From the IMG/VR virus record IMGVR_UViG_3300035670_005765, positions 1 to 31,731 of that record: a stretch of DNA of 31,731 nt; one strand, 5' to 3'. The notes below the pieces were generated by a model. That model did no database searches. It was not told the DNA's origin and saw only the letters and a list, made by a program, of their open reading frames with translations. The DNA comes from a virus. A program made the position numbers and the translations under genes. This document shows, piece after piece, positions 1 through 8,608 of this stretch (position 1 is its first letter; each line of letters begins with the position of its first letter).

Positions 1-431
1 CGATAACGCCCTTTAGCTTTACGAGTCTCATCGTCTTTATTGCCTACTTGACCGGCATCAGCATAAGAGTTATTATCTAGCTCAGGTGCATTAAGCTCCA
101 CAGTAATCTGGAAGCGTGGAGAGCGGTTTAAGCGCATCTCTCTAGTCATGCTATCTAAACCAAAAGTCTGTTGGATAAAACGAACATCGATACAGCCCCG
201 TTCTAATACCCAACCAAACTGGAACTCACCGTCAAGGAGACGAGGAATACGTTGATTAAATTCCATGTAAGGTTCGGTAGAGTTCCGAACAGTAAATTGA
301 AAAGAGGTGAAGCTACCAGCTAATACCTGTTTACCTGATACTTGGTCTTGGACATATACATCTACGTCAAACCCAGACATAGGGTCCAGTATAGCGTTAT
401 TAATAGCAGCACGAGCAAGTACTTTAGCCAT
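1..431 (-). CDS. Probable tail tube protein, C-terminally cut by the window edge
   Basis: An open frame runs without a stop from an ATG at 431 down to base 1, giving 143 residues that begin MAKVLARAAINNAILDP. The protein is not recognised by a specific motif. It has the mixed polar and beta-like texture of tail tube proteins, for example the stretches SFTSFQFTVRN and SPRFQITVEL. It follows the tail sheath gene directly on the same strand, which is the usual place for the tube gene of contractile-tailed phages, so the product name rests mainly on position. An imperfect hairpin lies between the sheath stop and this start. There is only a weak GGA upstream of the ATG. That this is a gene is nearly certain; the tube assignment is moderate, and another small tail protein is possible. 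Confidence 0.6.
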   Translation of the reverse strand, partial: MAKVLARAAINNAILDPMSGFDVDVYVQDQVSGKQVLAGSFTSFQFTVRNSTEPYMEFNQRIPRLLDGEFQFGWVLERGCIDVRFIQQTFGLDSMTREMRLNRSPRFQITVELNAPELDNNSYADAGQVGNKDDETRKAKGRY

Positions 432-470
432 AATATTAATTTCCGTGTGGTCTGTAGACTACCTAGTCAA

Positions 471-499
471 AAGGTAGAGGATTACTTATCCCCTACCTT
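471..499 (-). terminator. Imperfect stem-loop between sheath and tube genes
   Basis: Bases 471-480 and 490-499 form a 10-bp inverted repeat with one mismatch and a 9-nt loop. Read on the minus strand, the stem is followed by only four T residues. It lies 20 bases after the sheath stop and 40 bases before the next start. It could be a weak intrinsic terminator that lowers or separates tube transcription, or an mRNA-stabilising hairpin. The short T tract makes termination uncertain. Confidence 0.4.
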
Positions 500-518
500 C
501 AAGCTAGACCTATTTAAG

Positions 519-3500
519 TTAGAACTCTTCGATAGACTGCCCAGGTTGTGCATTCAAGGAGATGTTAGCCCGTAGGTCTAATACATCAGTAACCTTGATG
601 TAATCGGCAGGGAAGGATGGAGTCCCCTGAATAAGGATGTTAACAACTCCGCGGATTAAATCCGCTTCGGTATTATTACGTTCGTCACAAATGGTGGGAA
701 CATAACGCATCAACCACTCATCTCGCATAAACTGCGCTAATAGAGCGTCACATGCAGTAGCTATACGTCCCCATAGTTGCGGTGTAGCAGGTAAGGACTT
801 ATAGGGCAGCAGTGCTTTATAGATAGCGTCACGTACTTGGTCCCAAGTATGTACGACGGATACATAACGAAGTGCCGGTTGATTAGAGGTTGTTAAACCA
901 TTAAGGAACTTGTAGGCACCGATAGTATCATCACGGTAGATTACTTCAGCATTAGCCCGAGTGTAAGCTTCTAAGACTTGAGGGTTAGAAGGAATATTGG
1001 AATAGGTAATCCCAACAGGAACCCGGTCGCCATAGACAGAAGCAGGAGATACATGGGGTGGGCGGGAAGCACCTAAACCGATATAAGCACCTACAGATGC
1101 GGCTTGTTGATAGTTAATACGATTAGGAGTTGTACCTTGGACTACACCCGCGATTTGGATAAACCGGGGGGAATCTGCCTGAGCACGTAAGGTAATAGCC
1201 TGCCGGGGAGAAGAGTTGGGTCCAAGTTGTACAACAACACGACGATATCCGCCCAAAGTGGGATTAGACCCGTCTACAATCTCTTTAGCGTAATCAAAGA
1301 CTTCTTTGTAGTCACGGTCATCATAGTTAATACCAACAATGCCAATCCAGGTTACATCCATAGACTGAATTTGGCGTAAAGCATTAAGATAACCGTTAAT
1401 CCGTGCGCGAACAGCAGAAGGAGGGTCGCTGTCTAAGAACTCTGCTCCTTTTAACAAAGGAACGTCTTTAACAACAGAAGCACCTTGAGCATTTACACGG
1501 GTAAACCCAGAGTTATAAACAGGGTCAATGGTCTCTAACGCAGGAGCCACACGTAAAGGTAAAGACTGATAAATCGTCTTAGGTAAAGAACTCTTAGTGG
1601 TACTAGGTACAAACTCTAAAGTCGGGATAAAGTAAGCACGGATCAAGTTAGACTCGCGAGTATCCAAGTAAAGACCAGTATTAACATCAACGTTATTGTT
1701 AGATAAATAGAACGTCTCAGTTTTACTAGTACCAATAGATACATTCGGGTCAGTGTCTTCTACTTGTAAGTAGAACTTAGCAGTATCTTCGTGTACCTCA
1801 TCTGGCAAAATAGTAACCTTAAGGTTATTACCATAGAAGCCAGGGCTTAATGCTTGTACCCGTAATAGCGGGGTCCCATCTAGAGCATAGAAGTCGCGGA
1901 AGGCATACTGAGCGCTATTGCGACCACCAATAAAGCTATAATTCTGGTCATCACCGTAGTTAGCGGTAGAGAATAACTCTTCTTCATCAATACGCATCAA
2001 CAAGTCACGAGTCTGTGCCTGAGATACAAAGTAAAGAGTCTCACCAGGAGTAGCAAGTTCCAAGAAACTCGCCGTAGGATCTTCTGTAGGTACCTCGACA
2101 GAAATACTCTTAGCTACTGCGTTAAAAGATAAAACAGGATACTCCTTACCATTAAAGAGCAGCGAGTAATCAGTAGGGTTAAGAGTAAGAACGTTAGGGA
2201 TAGACTCCACTACGATTACACCCAAAGTATTGCTGCTATAAACAGCAGTGGGACCAGCTACATGACGGATAAGGTTCCAATAGATACGGTTACCCTCAAC
2301 ACCGCGGAAGGAAGGTATACCAGTGAAGCTGTAAGGCGTTTTACTAAAGTCCGTCTTAATATCGCTGAACATTGAAGACATAGCCGGACTATCATAAATA
2401 GCGTTTTCTAAATCCCGGAGGATATAGTTAGCTTGAGTATTAGCCGGATAAGCCTCGTCAGACCCAACAACGCCACCTGCAGTAACCTTTGCTTTCATGA
2501 AAGGTACCGTCCACCGCATATTAGATGTAATATACAGCTTGGGGTCACCTTCTTGACCAAAGATATGCTTTAGACCAAAGGACTCTTTACCTAACTTGGC
2601 TGCACCAGTTATCGTATTAGGGCTGGTCTGATAGAAAAACTCTAACGGCACCCCACCACTACCCTCAGCCAATACAAAGTAGGAATCATACTGAGAACCA
2701 GGCAAGCGGAAGTATGTCCGGCCAGTATCAACTGCTGTCATAGAAGCAGTAGAATCTACGGGTTGAAAAGCGTAGCCTATAATGGCTTGAGTCTTAGATG
2801 CAAAGTGAACTTTAACACTAAGTGTAGTAGCAGTAGTAACATCAGAAGTAACTAAAGCGTAAGACTTAACCTTAGATACTAGACGGACATCACCTTCGAT
2901 TTTTACAGTGATGGTACCAGCAGTGGCATTATAAGGAGTAGTTACAGCTGCTACTTCGTAATTAGTCTCTAAGTCATTAGAGAAAGTCAGCTTAGTGCCA
3001 GCATTAATAGTAGAAGCGAGTAATCCACCAAAGGTAACCAAAGTATCTAAACCGCTAAGCGCAACTCCAGTTACTACGGGAGCAAAAGATACAGGCATGT
3101 CAACTTCAGCAGAGCCGCTAATCGTTTTATCAAAGGTTAGAGTTAACGAGTTAGAGGCAAAAGACGCAGTATTAATCTCAAACGCCTGTCCACCAAAGAG
3201 GGCAACGGAATTAGCTAAAATACTTAACTGGTCAGTCGTAGGAGTAAAGGCTAAATTATTCTTAAGTAGTCCATTAACCTTAAGTGCCTTGGTTTCTGTT
3301 ACCGCCTCTACTTTACCAGCGATGGTCGTGTCAGGAGTAAAGGAACCTTTAACTAAAACACCCATTAAGCCAGTGGGCTCATCAATAATAAAGGGTTTAG
3401 ATACAATAACTAACCCGTTCGGGTGAGCATACGTAGAGGATTTTAGAGCAAAACCTGCTTCAAGGTACTGTTCTACATAAGCATTAGCACCTTCGGTGTA

Positions 3501-4118
3501 ACTTACAATCTGATACTCGTCGTTAGCAGTATTATGAACAGTAACCGATAAGCTCTGCGAAGTATCTTCGTAAACAACAGGCTCAATGGAAGAACCGCTC
3601 TTAACATCTACGAGGGCAAAGTTATAACGAGCGCGTCCATTAAAGGTTGGATGAGTTACTAACCCTTGCTCTGTAGAGATAGAGGAGTAAGTAATGTTAT
3701 TAAAGATAGGACTGCCGATGTAGTCAATAGTTAAAGCTAAACCCGTAGTGCGGTTGAAGCTATCAAGTACTGGAGTGTTAGCTACATTAGACTCATACCC
3801 AGTACGAGGAACAATATTAGAGTTATCGCCAGCTACCTGGAAAAACATAGTAGAAGGCTCAGTACCAGGCACTACCCGAGCAATAGTCGCGTTAGAGGCT
3901 CCATGAAATAGGGCTTGTTGTAAGGCAATAGAACCGCTGCTTTTATCTTCACCATAAAGAGCAGCCAGGACAGAAACCTGATTAGACTTTGTAGGGGTAC
4001 TGGGTCCGCGATTAAAGTCACCTACAATAGCATAACCATCCCGCCAGGGTGGAGTTACAGGAGTAGGTCCGATAATCTTCGAGTTAAAAGAAATATTCGG
4101 ATAAGTATAGTCAGTCAT
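519..4118 (-). CDS. Contractile tail sheath protein, unusually long
   Basis: This protein polymerises around the tail tube and contracts during DNA injection. The N terminus resembles the sheath start domain: a segment with DGYAIVGDFNRGPSTPT, then a switch to LAALYGEDKSSGSIALQQAL and SNATIARVV at about residues 25-85. The last 330 or so residues have the conserved sheath C-terminal fold. This part includes a KEIVDGSNPTLGGYRRVVVQ region, then VSVVHTWDQVRDAIYKALLP and LWGRIATACDALLAQFMRDE, ending in VTDVLDLRANI. At 1199 residues it is roughly twice the usual sheath length. The extra length lies in the middle (roughly residues 100-850) and is rich in Thr, Val, Ala and Ser, suggesting inserted beta domains on the outer surface. 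No good ribosome binding site is visible. It is preceded by a 116-base gap and followed by the probable tube gene. Confidence 0.85.
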   Translation of the reverse strand: MTDYTYPNISFNSKIIGPTPVTPPWRDGYAIVGDFNRGPSTPTKSNQVSVLAALYGEDKSSGSIALQQALFHGASNATIARVVPGTEPSTMFFQVAGDNSNIVPRTGYESNVANTPVLDSFNRTTGLALTIDYIGSPIFNNITYSSISTEQGLVTHPTFNGRARYNFALVDVKSGSSIEPVVYEDTSQSLSVTVHNTANDEYQIVSYTEGANAYVEQYLEAGFALKSSTYAHPNGLVIVSKPFIIDEPTGLMGVLVKGSFTPDTTIAGKVEAVTETKALKVNGLLKNNLAFTPTTDQLSILANSVALFGGQAFEINTASFASNSLTLTFDKTISGSAEVDMPVSFAPVVTGVALSGLDTLVTFGGLLASTINAGTKLTFSNDLETNYEVAAVTTPYNATAGTITVKIEGDVRLVSKVKSYALVTSDVTTATTLSVKVHFASKTQAIIGYAFQPVDSTASMTAVDTGRTYFRLPGSQYDSYFVLAEGSGGVPLEFFYQTSPNTITGAAKLGKESFGLKHIFGQEGDPKLYITSNMRWTVPFMKAKVTAGGVVGSDEAYPANTQANYILRDLENAIYDSPAMSSMFSDIKTDFSKTPYSFTGIPSFRGVEGNRIYWNLIRHVAGPTAVYSSNTLGVIVVESIPNVLTLNPTDYSLLFNGKEYPVLSFNAVAKSISVEVPTEDPTASFLELATPGETLYFVSQAQTRDLLMRIDEEELFSTANYGDDQNYSFIGGRNSAQYAFRDFYALDGTPLLRVQALSPGFYGNNLKVTILPDEVHEDTAKFYLQVEDTDPNVSIGTSKTETFYLSNNNVDVNTGLYLDTRESNLIRAYFIPTLEFVPSTTKSSLPKTIYQSLPLRVAPALETIDPVYNSGFTRVNAQGASVVKDVPLLKGAEFLDSDPPSAVRARINGYLNALRQIQSMDVTWIGIVGINYDDRDYKEVFDYAKEIVDGSNPTLGGYRRVVVQLGPNSSPRQAITLRAQADSPRFIQIAGVVQGTTPNRINYQQAASVGAYIGLGASRPPHVSPASVYGDRVPVGITYSNIPSNPQVLEAYTRANAEVIYRDDTIGAYKFLNGLTTSNQPALRYVSVVHTWDQVRDAIYKALLPYKSLPATPQLWGRIATACDALLAQFMRDEWLMRYVPTICDERNNTEADLIRGVVNILIQGTPSFPADYIKVTDVLDLRANISLNAQPGQSIEEF

Positions 4119-4144
4119 ACTCTTATGTACAAGGTATAGAAAAC

Positions 4145-4160
4145 AGAGCAGCGAAGCTCT
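4145..4160 (-). terminator. Short hairpin with T run in the sheath leader
   Basis: On the minus strand AGAGC and GCTCT form a 5-bp stem around a 6-nt loop, followed by GTTTTCT. It lies 27 bases before the sheath start, inside the 116-base gap after the 282-residue gene. It may be a weak terminator or attenuator, but the stem is short enough to occur by chance. I see no convincing promoter in the rest of 4119-4234. Confidence 0.25.
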
Positions 4161-4234
4161 TATTCGATAAACAGCTACTCTATAATTAGGTCACTTTTGC
4201 AAAGAACATAAATAGAGCTAAGATAAACCACGGT

Positions 4235-5083
4235 TCACTCCTGCAAAAAGACTATCTGCTCGCCAGTCTCTTCGTTAGGCGCAGTAGCTGCAGAAATCTT
4301 AAACTCTGGCTGCGGAAAATTAAAGTCAGAGCCTCTAGGTGGCTCATACATCTTGTAAGTAAGTACTAAATAAGCTGTATGAAACACTAAGTTAGAGAAA
4401 TCATTACCTTCCCAGTTAGGAGTTTCATAATTAACAGATAGGATAGTAGGGTCTCTAATGGCGAAAGGGCGGAGCTCAGGTAAATCTCTTATAACGCCGC
4501 GGATAATAGACATCCAGTCTCTTAGAATCTCTTCACCGGGTAAGATATTAACCTTTAACTTCTCCTCCTGGATAAAGTGCCTCTCAGGCTCTCTTTGATA
4601 TTCATGTGGTGTTAACGCGTCTAATTTTTCGTTAGGGGCGGACTCTTCATATTGAAGGTAGCGACCGTAAGGTAAAATCTTTGTTATCTCGTTAAGGTAG
4701 GAAGAACGCTTAGATTCTATTATTGCTGGAGCGTTATAGGAAGGCTCTCGGTAATATAGTTGAACAACTAATTTTATCTCTGCCTCGTTAAGATACTGAT
4801 AGTTGTCGCAAGGTCTACCTAAATGACTGTCTTTATACGTGATAGCCTCCCCCAACCCCATACTTCCACTAGGTAAATAAACAGCTAGGGTAAGTCCATC
4901 TTCTATATACTCTGTACCGGCAAATGTTCTAACACTAACTAAAGGTATTTTCCTAACAGTATTTCGGTCCCCTTCAATAAAAGGAAAATATACGCTGCTG
5001 TTAGTTACATCTCTATGTGTTGCAATAGCATTAGCTAAAGCCCTTACAACTTGCCGTTCAGTAGGATAAATAAAGTTCCTCAT
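4235..5083 (-). CDS. Unrecognised protein in the neck / tail-terminator position
   Basis: The product has 282 residues and no motif I can name. It is soluble-looking, rich in Tyr, Glu and Pro, with no signal peptide or membrane segment. In contractile-tailed phages the gene just before the sheath often encodes a neck or tail-terminator protein that caps the tail tube and sheath, and this gene has that position. That role is inference from gene order only. The start lies 5 bases after the stop of the preceding gene, with no Shine-Dalgarno sequence, so translation is probably coupled to that gene. The C terminus (from about residue 255) looks disordered. Confidence 0.75.
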   Translation of the reverse strand: MRNFIYPTERQVVRALANAIATHRDVTNSSVYFPFIEGDRNTVRKIPLVSVRTFAGTEYIEDGLTLAVYLPSGSMGLGEAITYKDSHLGRPCDNYQYLNEAEIKLVVQLYYREPSYNAPAIIESKRSSYLNEITKILPYGRYLQYEESAPNEKLDALTPHEYQREPERHFIQEEKLKVNILPGEEILRDWMSIIRGVIRDLPELRPFAIRDPTILSVNYETPNWEGNDFSNLVFHTAYLVLTYKMYEPPRGSDFNFPQPEFKISAATAPNEETGEQIVFLQE

Positions 5084-5088
5084 GATAG

Positions 5089-6825
5089 TTACAAGGTGTA
5101 TTGCTGTACAGTACGGTCTTCATCTAGGATGTCTTGCCAAGGTTGGAAAGGTTTCCGAGCAATGACTTTTACTTCCTCTAGCGGGGCGTCTAAGTCTACT
5201 ATTGAACCTAAAGCGCCCGGGTTGCGTACCTGTACACGTACAGAACGAGGTTTATCACTAAAGTCTGTACGGGGGGCCTTTAAGTCACCAGTAGCTACTT
5301 CAATACCTTCCGGTATAACTAGTAAATCCAAGATAATATAACCAATAGACTTAGAAAAACCCCAAGCAACCAATTCTAATGCTGACATGGGACGTAAAGC
5401 ATCAGTAGAATCGTTGCGTATTACACATCCTGCTGCCTTGGTCTTTAAGTTAATCCTCGCTAACCCGTTCATTAACTGCACGGCTATCTGTGAATACCTA
5501 GAGTTATCTAACTCTACTTGGTTAGCTATAGAGTCGTAATCGTACAACCTAACGAAATCTTCTTCTATTTCCTCTTGCTCTTGGTCTAAGTACGATAAGT
5601 TAGGCTGCCAAGGCTGTATTCGGTAATGTAGCTTCGAGCTATGCACGGGTAAAGGTACACTTGGGTCTACTATGAGCTCACCGGTAGTTTCCTCAGGTAT
5701 CAACCGATATGTGTCCTTATTCCGAAAGTAAAGTACAGTAGGTACATAATCGTCAGGAGGGCTAGACGTTGTAGCTCTAGACGAGGTAACTATAACAATA
5801 GAGCCGTTAACAGGATAGTCCCTAATACCCTCTAAGGTTATACCCCACTTAAAGGGAGTAAGTCCGTATACGGAAGTAGTGGGGTCATTCTGTGTACCAC
5901 CTATTAAAAGGTTAGCCTTAGGTTCGTTAGCTATAGGTCTAGTCTGTATTCTTACATTAATAGAGTGGGCAATTATACCAGCAATATTATAGCGGGGGTA
6001 AAAAGATAGAGTATGGTAGTTAAGTCCAAGATGTTCCACAGCACCGAGTTCAGCAACAGCTAGTAGGGAAGCTTCCTTATCTAAGCTTGTATATTGATTA
6101 ATTGCGTCTGCCAAGTCCGATACTAGGTGCCAAGTAGATATATCCCCGGTATATTCTTGGATAGTCATCCACTCTAAAGTAAAATGAGGGGAGTACCACT
6201 CAAGACTAATCAGCTGTCCGTCAGGGATAGTAAAGTCTAGGGGTTCAAAGTAAAAAGCAACAGGAGCATCTTCGTCCCGTTTTGCTAAGTCACCAGATGT
6301 TTCTTTAGTAAGGAGATAAGTCTCTACAATAAGAGCTAAGTCTTCTAAAGCATTTTTCCTTACTTGGTCAGCATATTCTCGCTGTACCTCAGGTAACCTA
6401 GCCAATAAGATAGCTGCTGTAAGAGCTGCGCTAACTCTACGAATACCGTCACTAAAAAGACCACTATTAAGATAAGTAGAAGGTGTACCCTCAACACGTG
6501 AGGGGTCATTAAACATGATAGTCTGTATAGCTTCTACACCACGGAAAAGACTGTCATTGGTGTTCCTATCTTTAGCTGCGGCTAAACGAGCAGCAATCTG
6601 CGGGTCTGCTTGTCTTGTAATTATCTTAAAGATATCCGCAGTAGTAGTCCTAGTTAACAAAACAGAATACTCCCGGACCATCTCAGCCATTTGAGCAAGG
6701 TCGGGAGCAAGCTGTTCTAATTCTTCTTCAGTTAACGAGTCTAGAACCTCTAACCCAATAGATGGAGTTACACCACTGGGCTGCGGATAACTAAATCGGT
6801 TCTGGAACGAATAGCTAACCGCCAT
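5089..6825 (-). CDS. Unrecognised 578-residue virion protein in the connector region
   Basis: The protein is not recognised. The first 180 or so residues look helical, with SLTEEELEQLAPDLAQMAEM near residue 30 and an Ala/Leu-rich segment around AALTAAILLARLPEVQREYA. The rest looks beta-rich with many aromatic residues. It sits between the capsid genes and the sheath in a tightly packed minus-strand series, so a head-to-tail connector, neck or tail-completion role is plausible but unproven. An AGGTAGGT sequence just upstream overlaps the stop of the preceding gene and could serve as a ribosome binding site. There is no signal peptide and no truncation. It could also be a baseplate or sheath-associated component. 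Confidence 0.75.
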   Translation of the reverse strand: MAVSYSFQNRFSYPQPSGVTPSIGLEVLDSLTEEELEQLAPDLAQMAEMVREYSVLLTRTTTADIFKIITRQADPQIAARLAAAKDRNTNDSLFRGVEAIQTIMFNDPSRVEGTPSTYLNSGLFSDGIRRVSAALTAAILLARLPEVQREYADQVRKNALEDLALIVETYLLTKETSGDLAKRDEDAPVAFYFEPLDFTIPDGQLISLEWYSPHFTLEWMTIQEYTGDISTWHLVSDLADAINQYTSLDKEASLLAVAELGAVEHLGLNYHTLSFYPRYNIAGIIAHSINVRIQTRPIANEPKANLLIGGTQNDPTTSVYGLTPFKWGITLEGIRDYPVNGSIVIVTSSRATTSSPPDDYVPTVLYFRNKDTYRLIPEETTGELIVDPSVPLPVHSSKLHYRIQPWQPNLSYLDQEQEEIEEDFVRLYDYDSIANQVELDNSRYSQIAVQLMNGLARINLKTKAAGCVIRNDSTDALRPMSALELVAWGFSKSIGYIILDLLVIPEGIEVATGDLKAPRTDFSDKPRSVRVQVRNPGALGSIVDLDAPLEEVKVIARKPFQPWQDILDEDRTVQQYTL

Positions 6826-6835
6826 ATATACCTAC

Positions 6836-7441
6836 CTAAACTAAATCAGTGTTTTCGAGGATACGTTCACATTCCTTTTGAATAACGTCGTAGCTAGGGT
6901 AAAGCTCTTGGATTTTCTTAACTAGCTCGTAGTCGTACTCACCTTTCTCTTCCATATCGGCAAGAACAGCCTTAACTTTAGACCAATGTGCCTTAGGGTC
7001 TAAGTCAAAAGAAGATTCTTCAGTACTTTCCTCTAAAGACTGTACAGGTTCTACAACAGGTTCTACAACAGGTTCTGGAGAGACTAACTGTTCGTCTTTG
7101 GGTTCTTCTTTAGTAACAGGTTTGGACTCCTGATAGTAAATAGGGTCCGGAGTTGTACCTGGAGCATACGGTGTAGCCCACTCGGTATGCTTGGTAATCG
7201 GGGTAAGTTTTTTAGTAGGTTTAACCACAGCGGTGACGTTTAACTGATGGATAGATACAGCCTTACCTTCTGGCTCAGAGGCAATTAAGGCGAAGTTATG
7301 CTTAGAAACTCCATCCAAGATTGCTTTAGCCTCGTGGTCTGGAAGGAGTAAAGTCTTACCCACTTCGTCATTACCAAACTGATATTGGCGTCCAGAGACA
7401 ACCACACGACCAGGAGCTTTAACTAAAATTCTCTTAGGCAT
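6836..7441 (-). CDS. Unrecognised 201-residue protein with an acidic repeat linker
   Basis: The N-terminal 60 or so residues (MPKRILVKAPGRVVVSGRQY onward) look like a small beta domain with the phrase LLLPDHEAKAILDG. Next comes a low-complexity Pro/Glu/Val/Ser linker with the repeated unit PVVE near residues 123-135. A short helical C-terminal domain follows, with AHWSKVKAVLADMEEKGEYD. The layout, a small domain, a flexible acidic linker and a helical tail, is common in small head-completion proteins, but I recognise no family. It lies between the Ala-rich virion-like gene and the 578-residue gene on the same strand. No Shine-Dalgarno sequence precedes the ATG. Confidence 0.7.
   Translation of the reverse strand: MPKRILVKAPGRVVVSGRQYQFGNDEVGKTLLLPDHEAKAILDGVSKHNFALIASEPEGKAVSIHQLNVTAVVKPTKKLTPITKHTEWATPYAPGTTPDPIYYQESKPVTKEEPKDEQLVSPEPVVEPVVEPVQSLEESTEESSFDLDPKAHWSKVKAVLADMEEKGEYDYELVKKIQELYPSYDVIQKECERILENTDLV
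7044..7076. repeat. 12-bp tandem repeat inside a coding linker
   Basis: The unit ACAGGTTCTACA occurs as two perfect copies (7044-7055 and 7056-7067) plus nine bases of a third (7068-7076). It encodes the repeated Val-Val-Glu-Pro linker of the 201-residue protein on the minus strand. The 12-bp unit keeps the frame, so copy-number change would lengthen or shorten the linker without disrupting the gene. Confidence 0.9.
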
Positions 7442-7481
7442 AGTTAGGAGATAAACAAAGTGGGTACTACTAGTAAACTAC

Positions 7482-8534
7482 TTAAGGAAGCAGAGGTACT
7501 TGGTTAACATCATACAGGTTACTCTTCACACGGTCGAGTAAGTAGATGTTAGCGGGAGTCTGGGGAGCTAAGAGTAACTCATAAGTCCCAGAGGTGGCGG
7601 CGGCTGCACCCAAGGTGATAGAAGTACCACTTACAGCGCTAACATCAGCTGCGGTAGCAGCACCAGCAAACAATGCTGTACCATCGATAGACTGTAATTC
7701 TACAGCTAGAGCACCGATGCTACCAGCCGCTGCAATCATATCAGCCAAGATAGAAGCAGTAGCATCACTAACAGCGGCAGTAGTAGACGCGTTAGTAAGA
7801 GTAACTTCAATAGAGAGGGGAAGCACGTAGTAATAGAGAGACAGATGCCCAACTTCTAAAGAAGCAGTATCCCGCAACAATGCCTTCGAGTTAGACATAG
7901 TGTAAGGGGGATATACAGGCTCGATATAGACCCGTTTTTCTAGAGCATCAACGGTAAAGTTAGTAGCACTAACAGCAGCTAACGCCTCGTTACCCCAAGA
8001 GCGGTTTTTACCCGGTTGAGCAGGGAGAGCAGGGGCCTTAAACGTGGGGTCAAACTTAAGCCACTCGGAACCGTCATACTCAAAGAAGGCTCGGGCACTC
8101 AAGTAATCACCAAAGTTAATACACTCGGCATACTGCGCGCCAGAGGATACTGCGGCACCATTAAGGTAAGTAGTAGGCGCAGATTCACCTAAAGGAACAG
8201 GTTGTAGTAGACGGGTGGGATTCAAATAGATATAAAAATCATTAACACCGTTAATAACGGGTTGAGTTGAACCGGGGTCTACAACAACAGAGGCGTTGGA
8301 GGCCAAGACAGCCAGTTGACCATCAAGATAAGCCCTACCAGAGGCAACTGTGACAGTTTGATCCACAGGAGCAGCGGTAGGAGCAGCAGCACCAGGACGA
8401 GTCCAAGAAGGCAGAAAACCAGACTCAATTGAAGTATATTGTGCATAGTAAGATAAACCGCCAGCGCGACCAGAGGGCCAATGCTGCCATAGAAAGCGAT
8501 ATCCAGGAGTGCCTTTTAAAGGAATTGTTGTCAT
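7482..8534 (-). CDS. Ala/Ser/Thr-rich virion protein next to the capsid gene
   Basis: The product has 350 residues and follows the major capsid gene in the same direction after a 74-base gap that holds a strong hairpin. The sequence is unusually rich in Ala, Ser, Thr and Val, especially at about residues 245-325, which looks like stacked short beta strands. There is no signal peptide, membrane segment or known enzymatic motif. Position and composition suggest a capsid decoration, head fibre or head-completion protein, but I recognise no named family. The ATG has no clear Shine-Dalgarno sequence. A tail fibre-like role is an alternative. Confidence 0.7.
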   Translation of the reverse strand: MTTIPLKGTPGYRFLWQHWPSGRAGGLSYYAQYTSIESGFLPSWTRPGAAAPTAAPVDQTVTVASGRAYLDGQLAVLASNASVVVDPGSTQPVINGVNDFYIYLNPTRLLQPVPLGESAPTTYLNGAAVSSGAQYAECINFGDYLSARAFFEYDGSEWLKFDPTFKAPALPAQPGKNRSWGNEALAAVSATNFTVDALEKRVYIEPVYPPYTMSNSKALLRDTASLEVGHLSLYYYVLPLSIEVTLTNASTTAAVSDATASILADMIAAAGSIGALAVELQSIDGTALFAGAATAADVSAVSGTSITLGAAAATSGTYELLLAPQTPANIYLLDRVKSNLYDVNQVPLLP

Positions 8535-8572
8535 TGTAGTTAGAGGCTAATAATCGGTGGATTCAAGGTAGC

Positions 8573-8600
8573 TCGTGGTTAACCGGGAGGCCAACCACGA
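8573..8600 (-). other. Perfect 8-bp stem-loop after the capsid gene
   Basis: TCGTGGTT (8573-8580) and AACCACGA (8593-8600) form a perfect 8-bp inverted repeat with a 12-nt loop, beginning 9 bases after the capsid stop codon. On the minus strand it is not followed by a T run, so it is more likely to protect or process the 3' end of the capsid message, or to terminate weakly, than to be a strong intrinsic terminator. Confidence 0.5.
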
Positions 8601-8608
8601 ACAAAGAA

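Noticed and set aside
342-575. Plus-strand open frame of 77 residues
   Set aside because: It lies opposite the ends of the tube and sheath genes, covers a hairpin, and has no ribosome binding site or protein-like texture.
2995-3426. Plus-strand open frame of 143 residues inside the sheath gene
   Set aside because: It is a shadow of the Thr/Val/Ala-rich sheath insert, with no independent signal.
7594-7830. Plus-strand Ala-rich frame of 78 residues
   Set aside because: It is a reverse-complement shadow of the Ala/Ser-rich stretch of the minus-strand virion gene.
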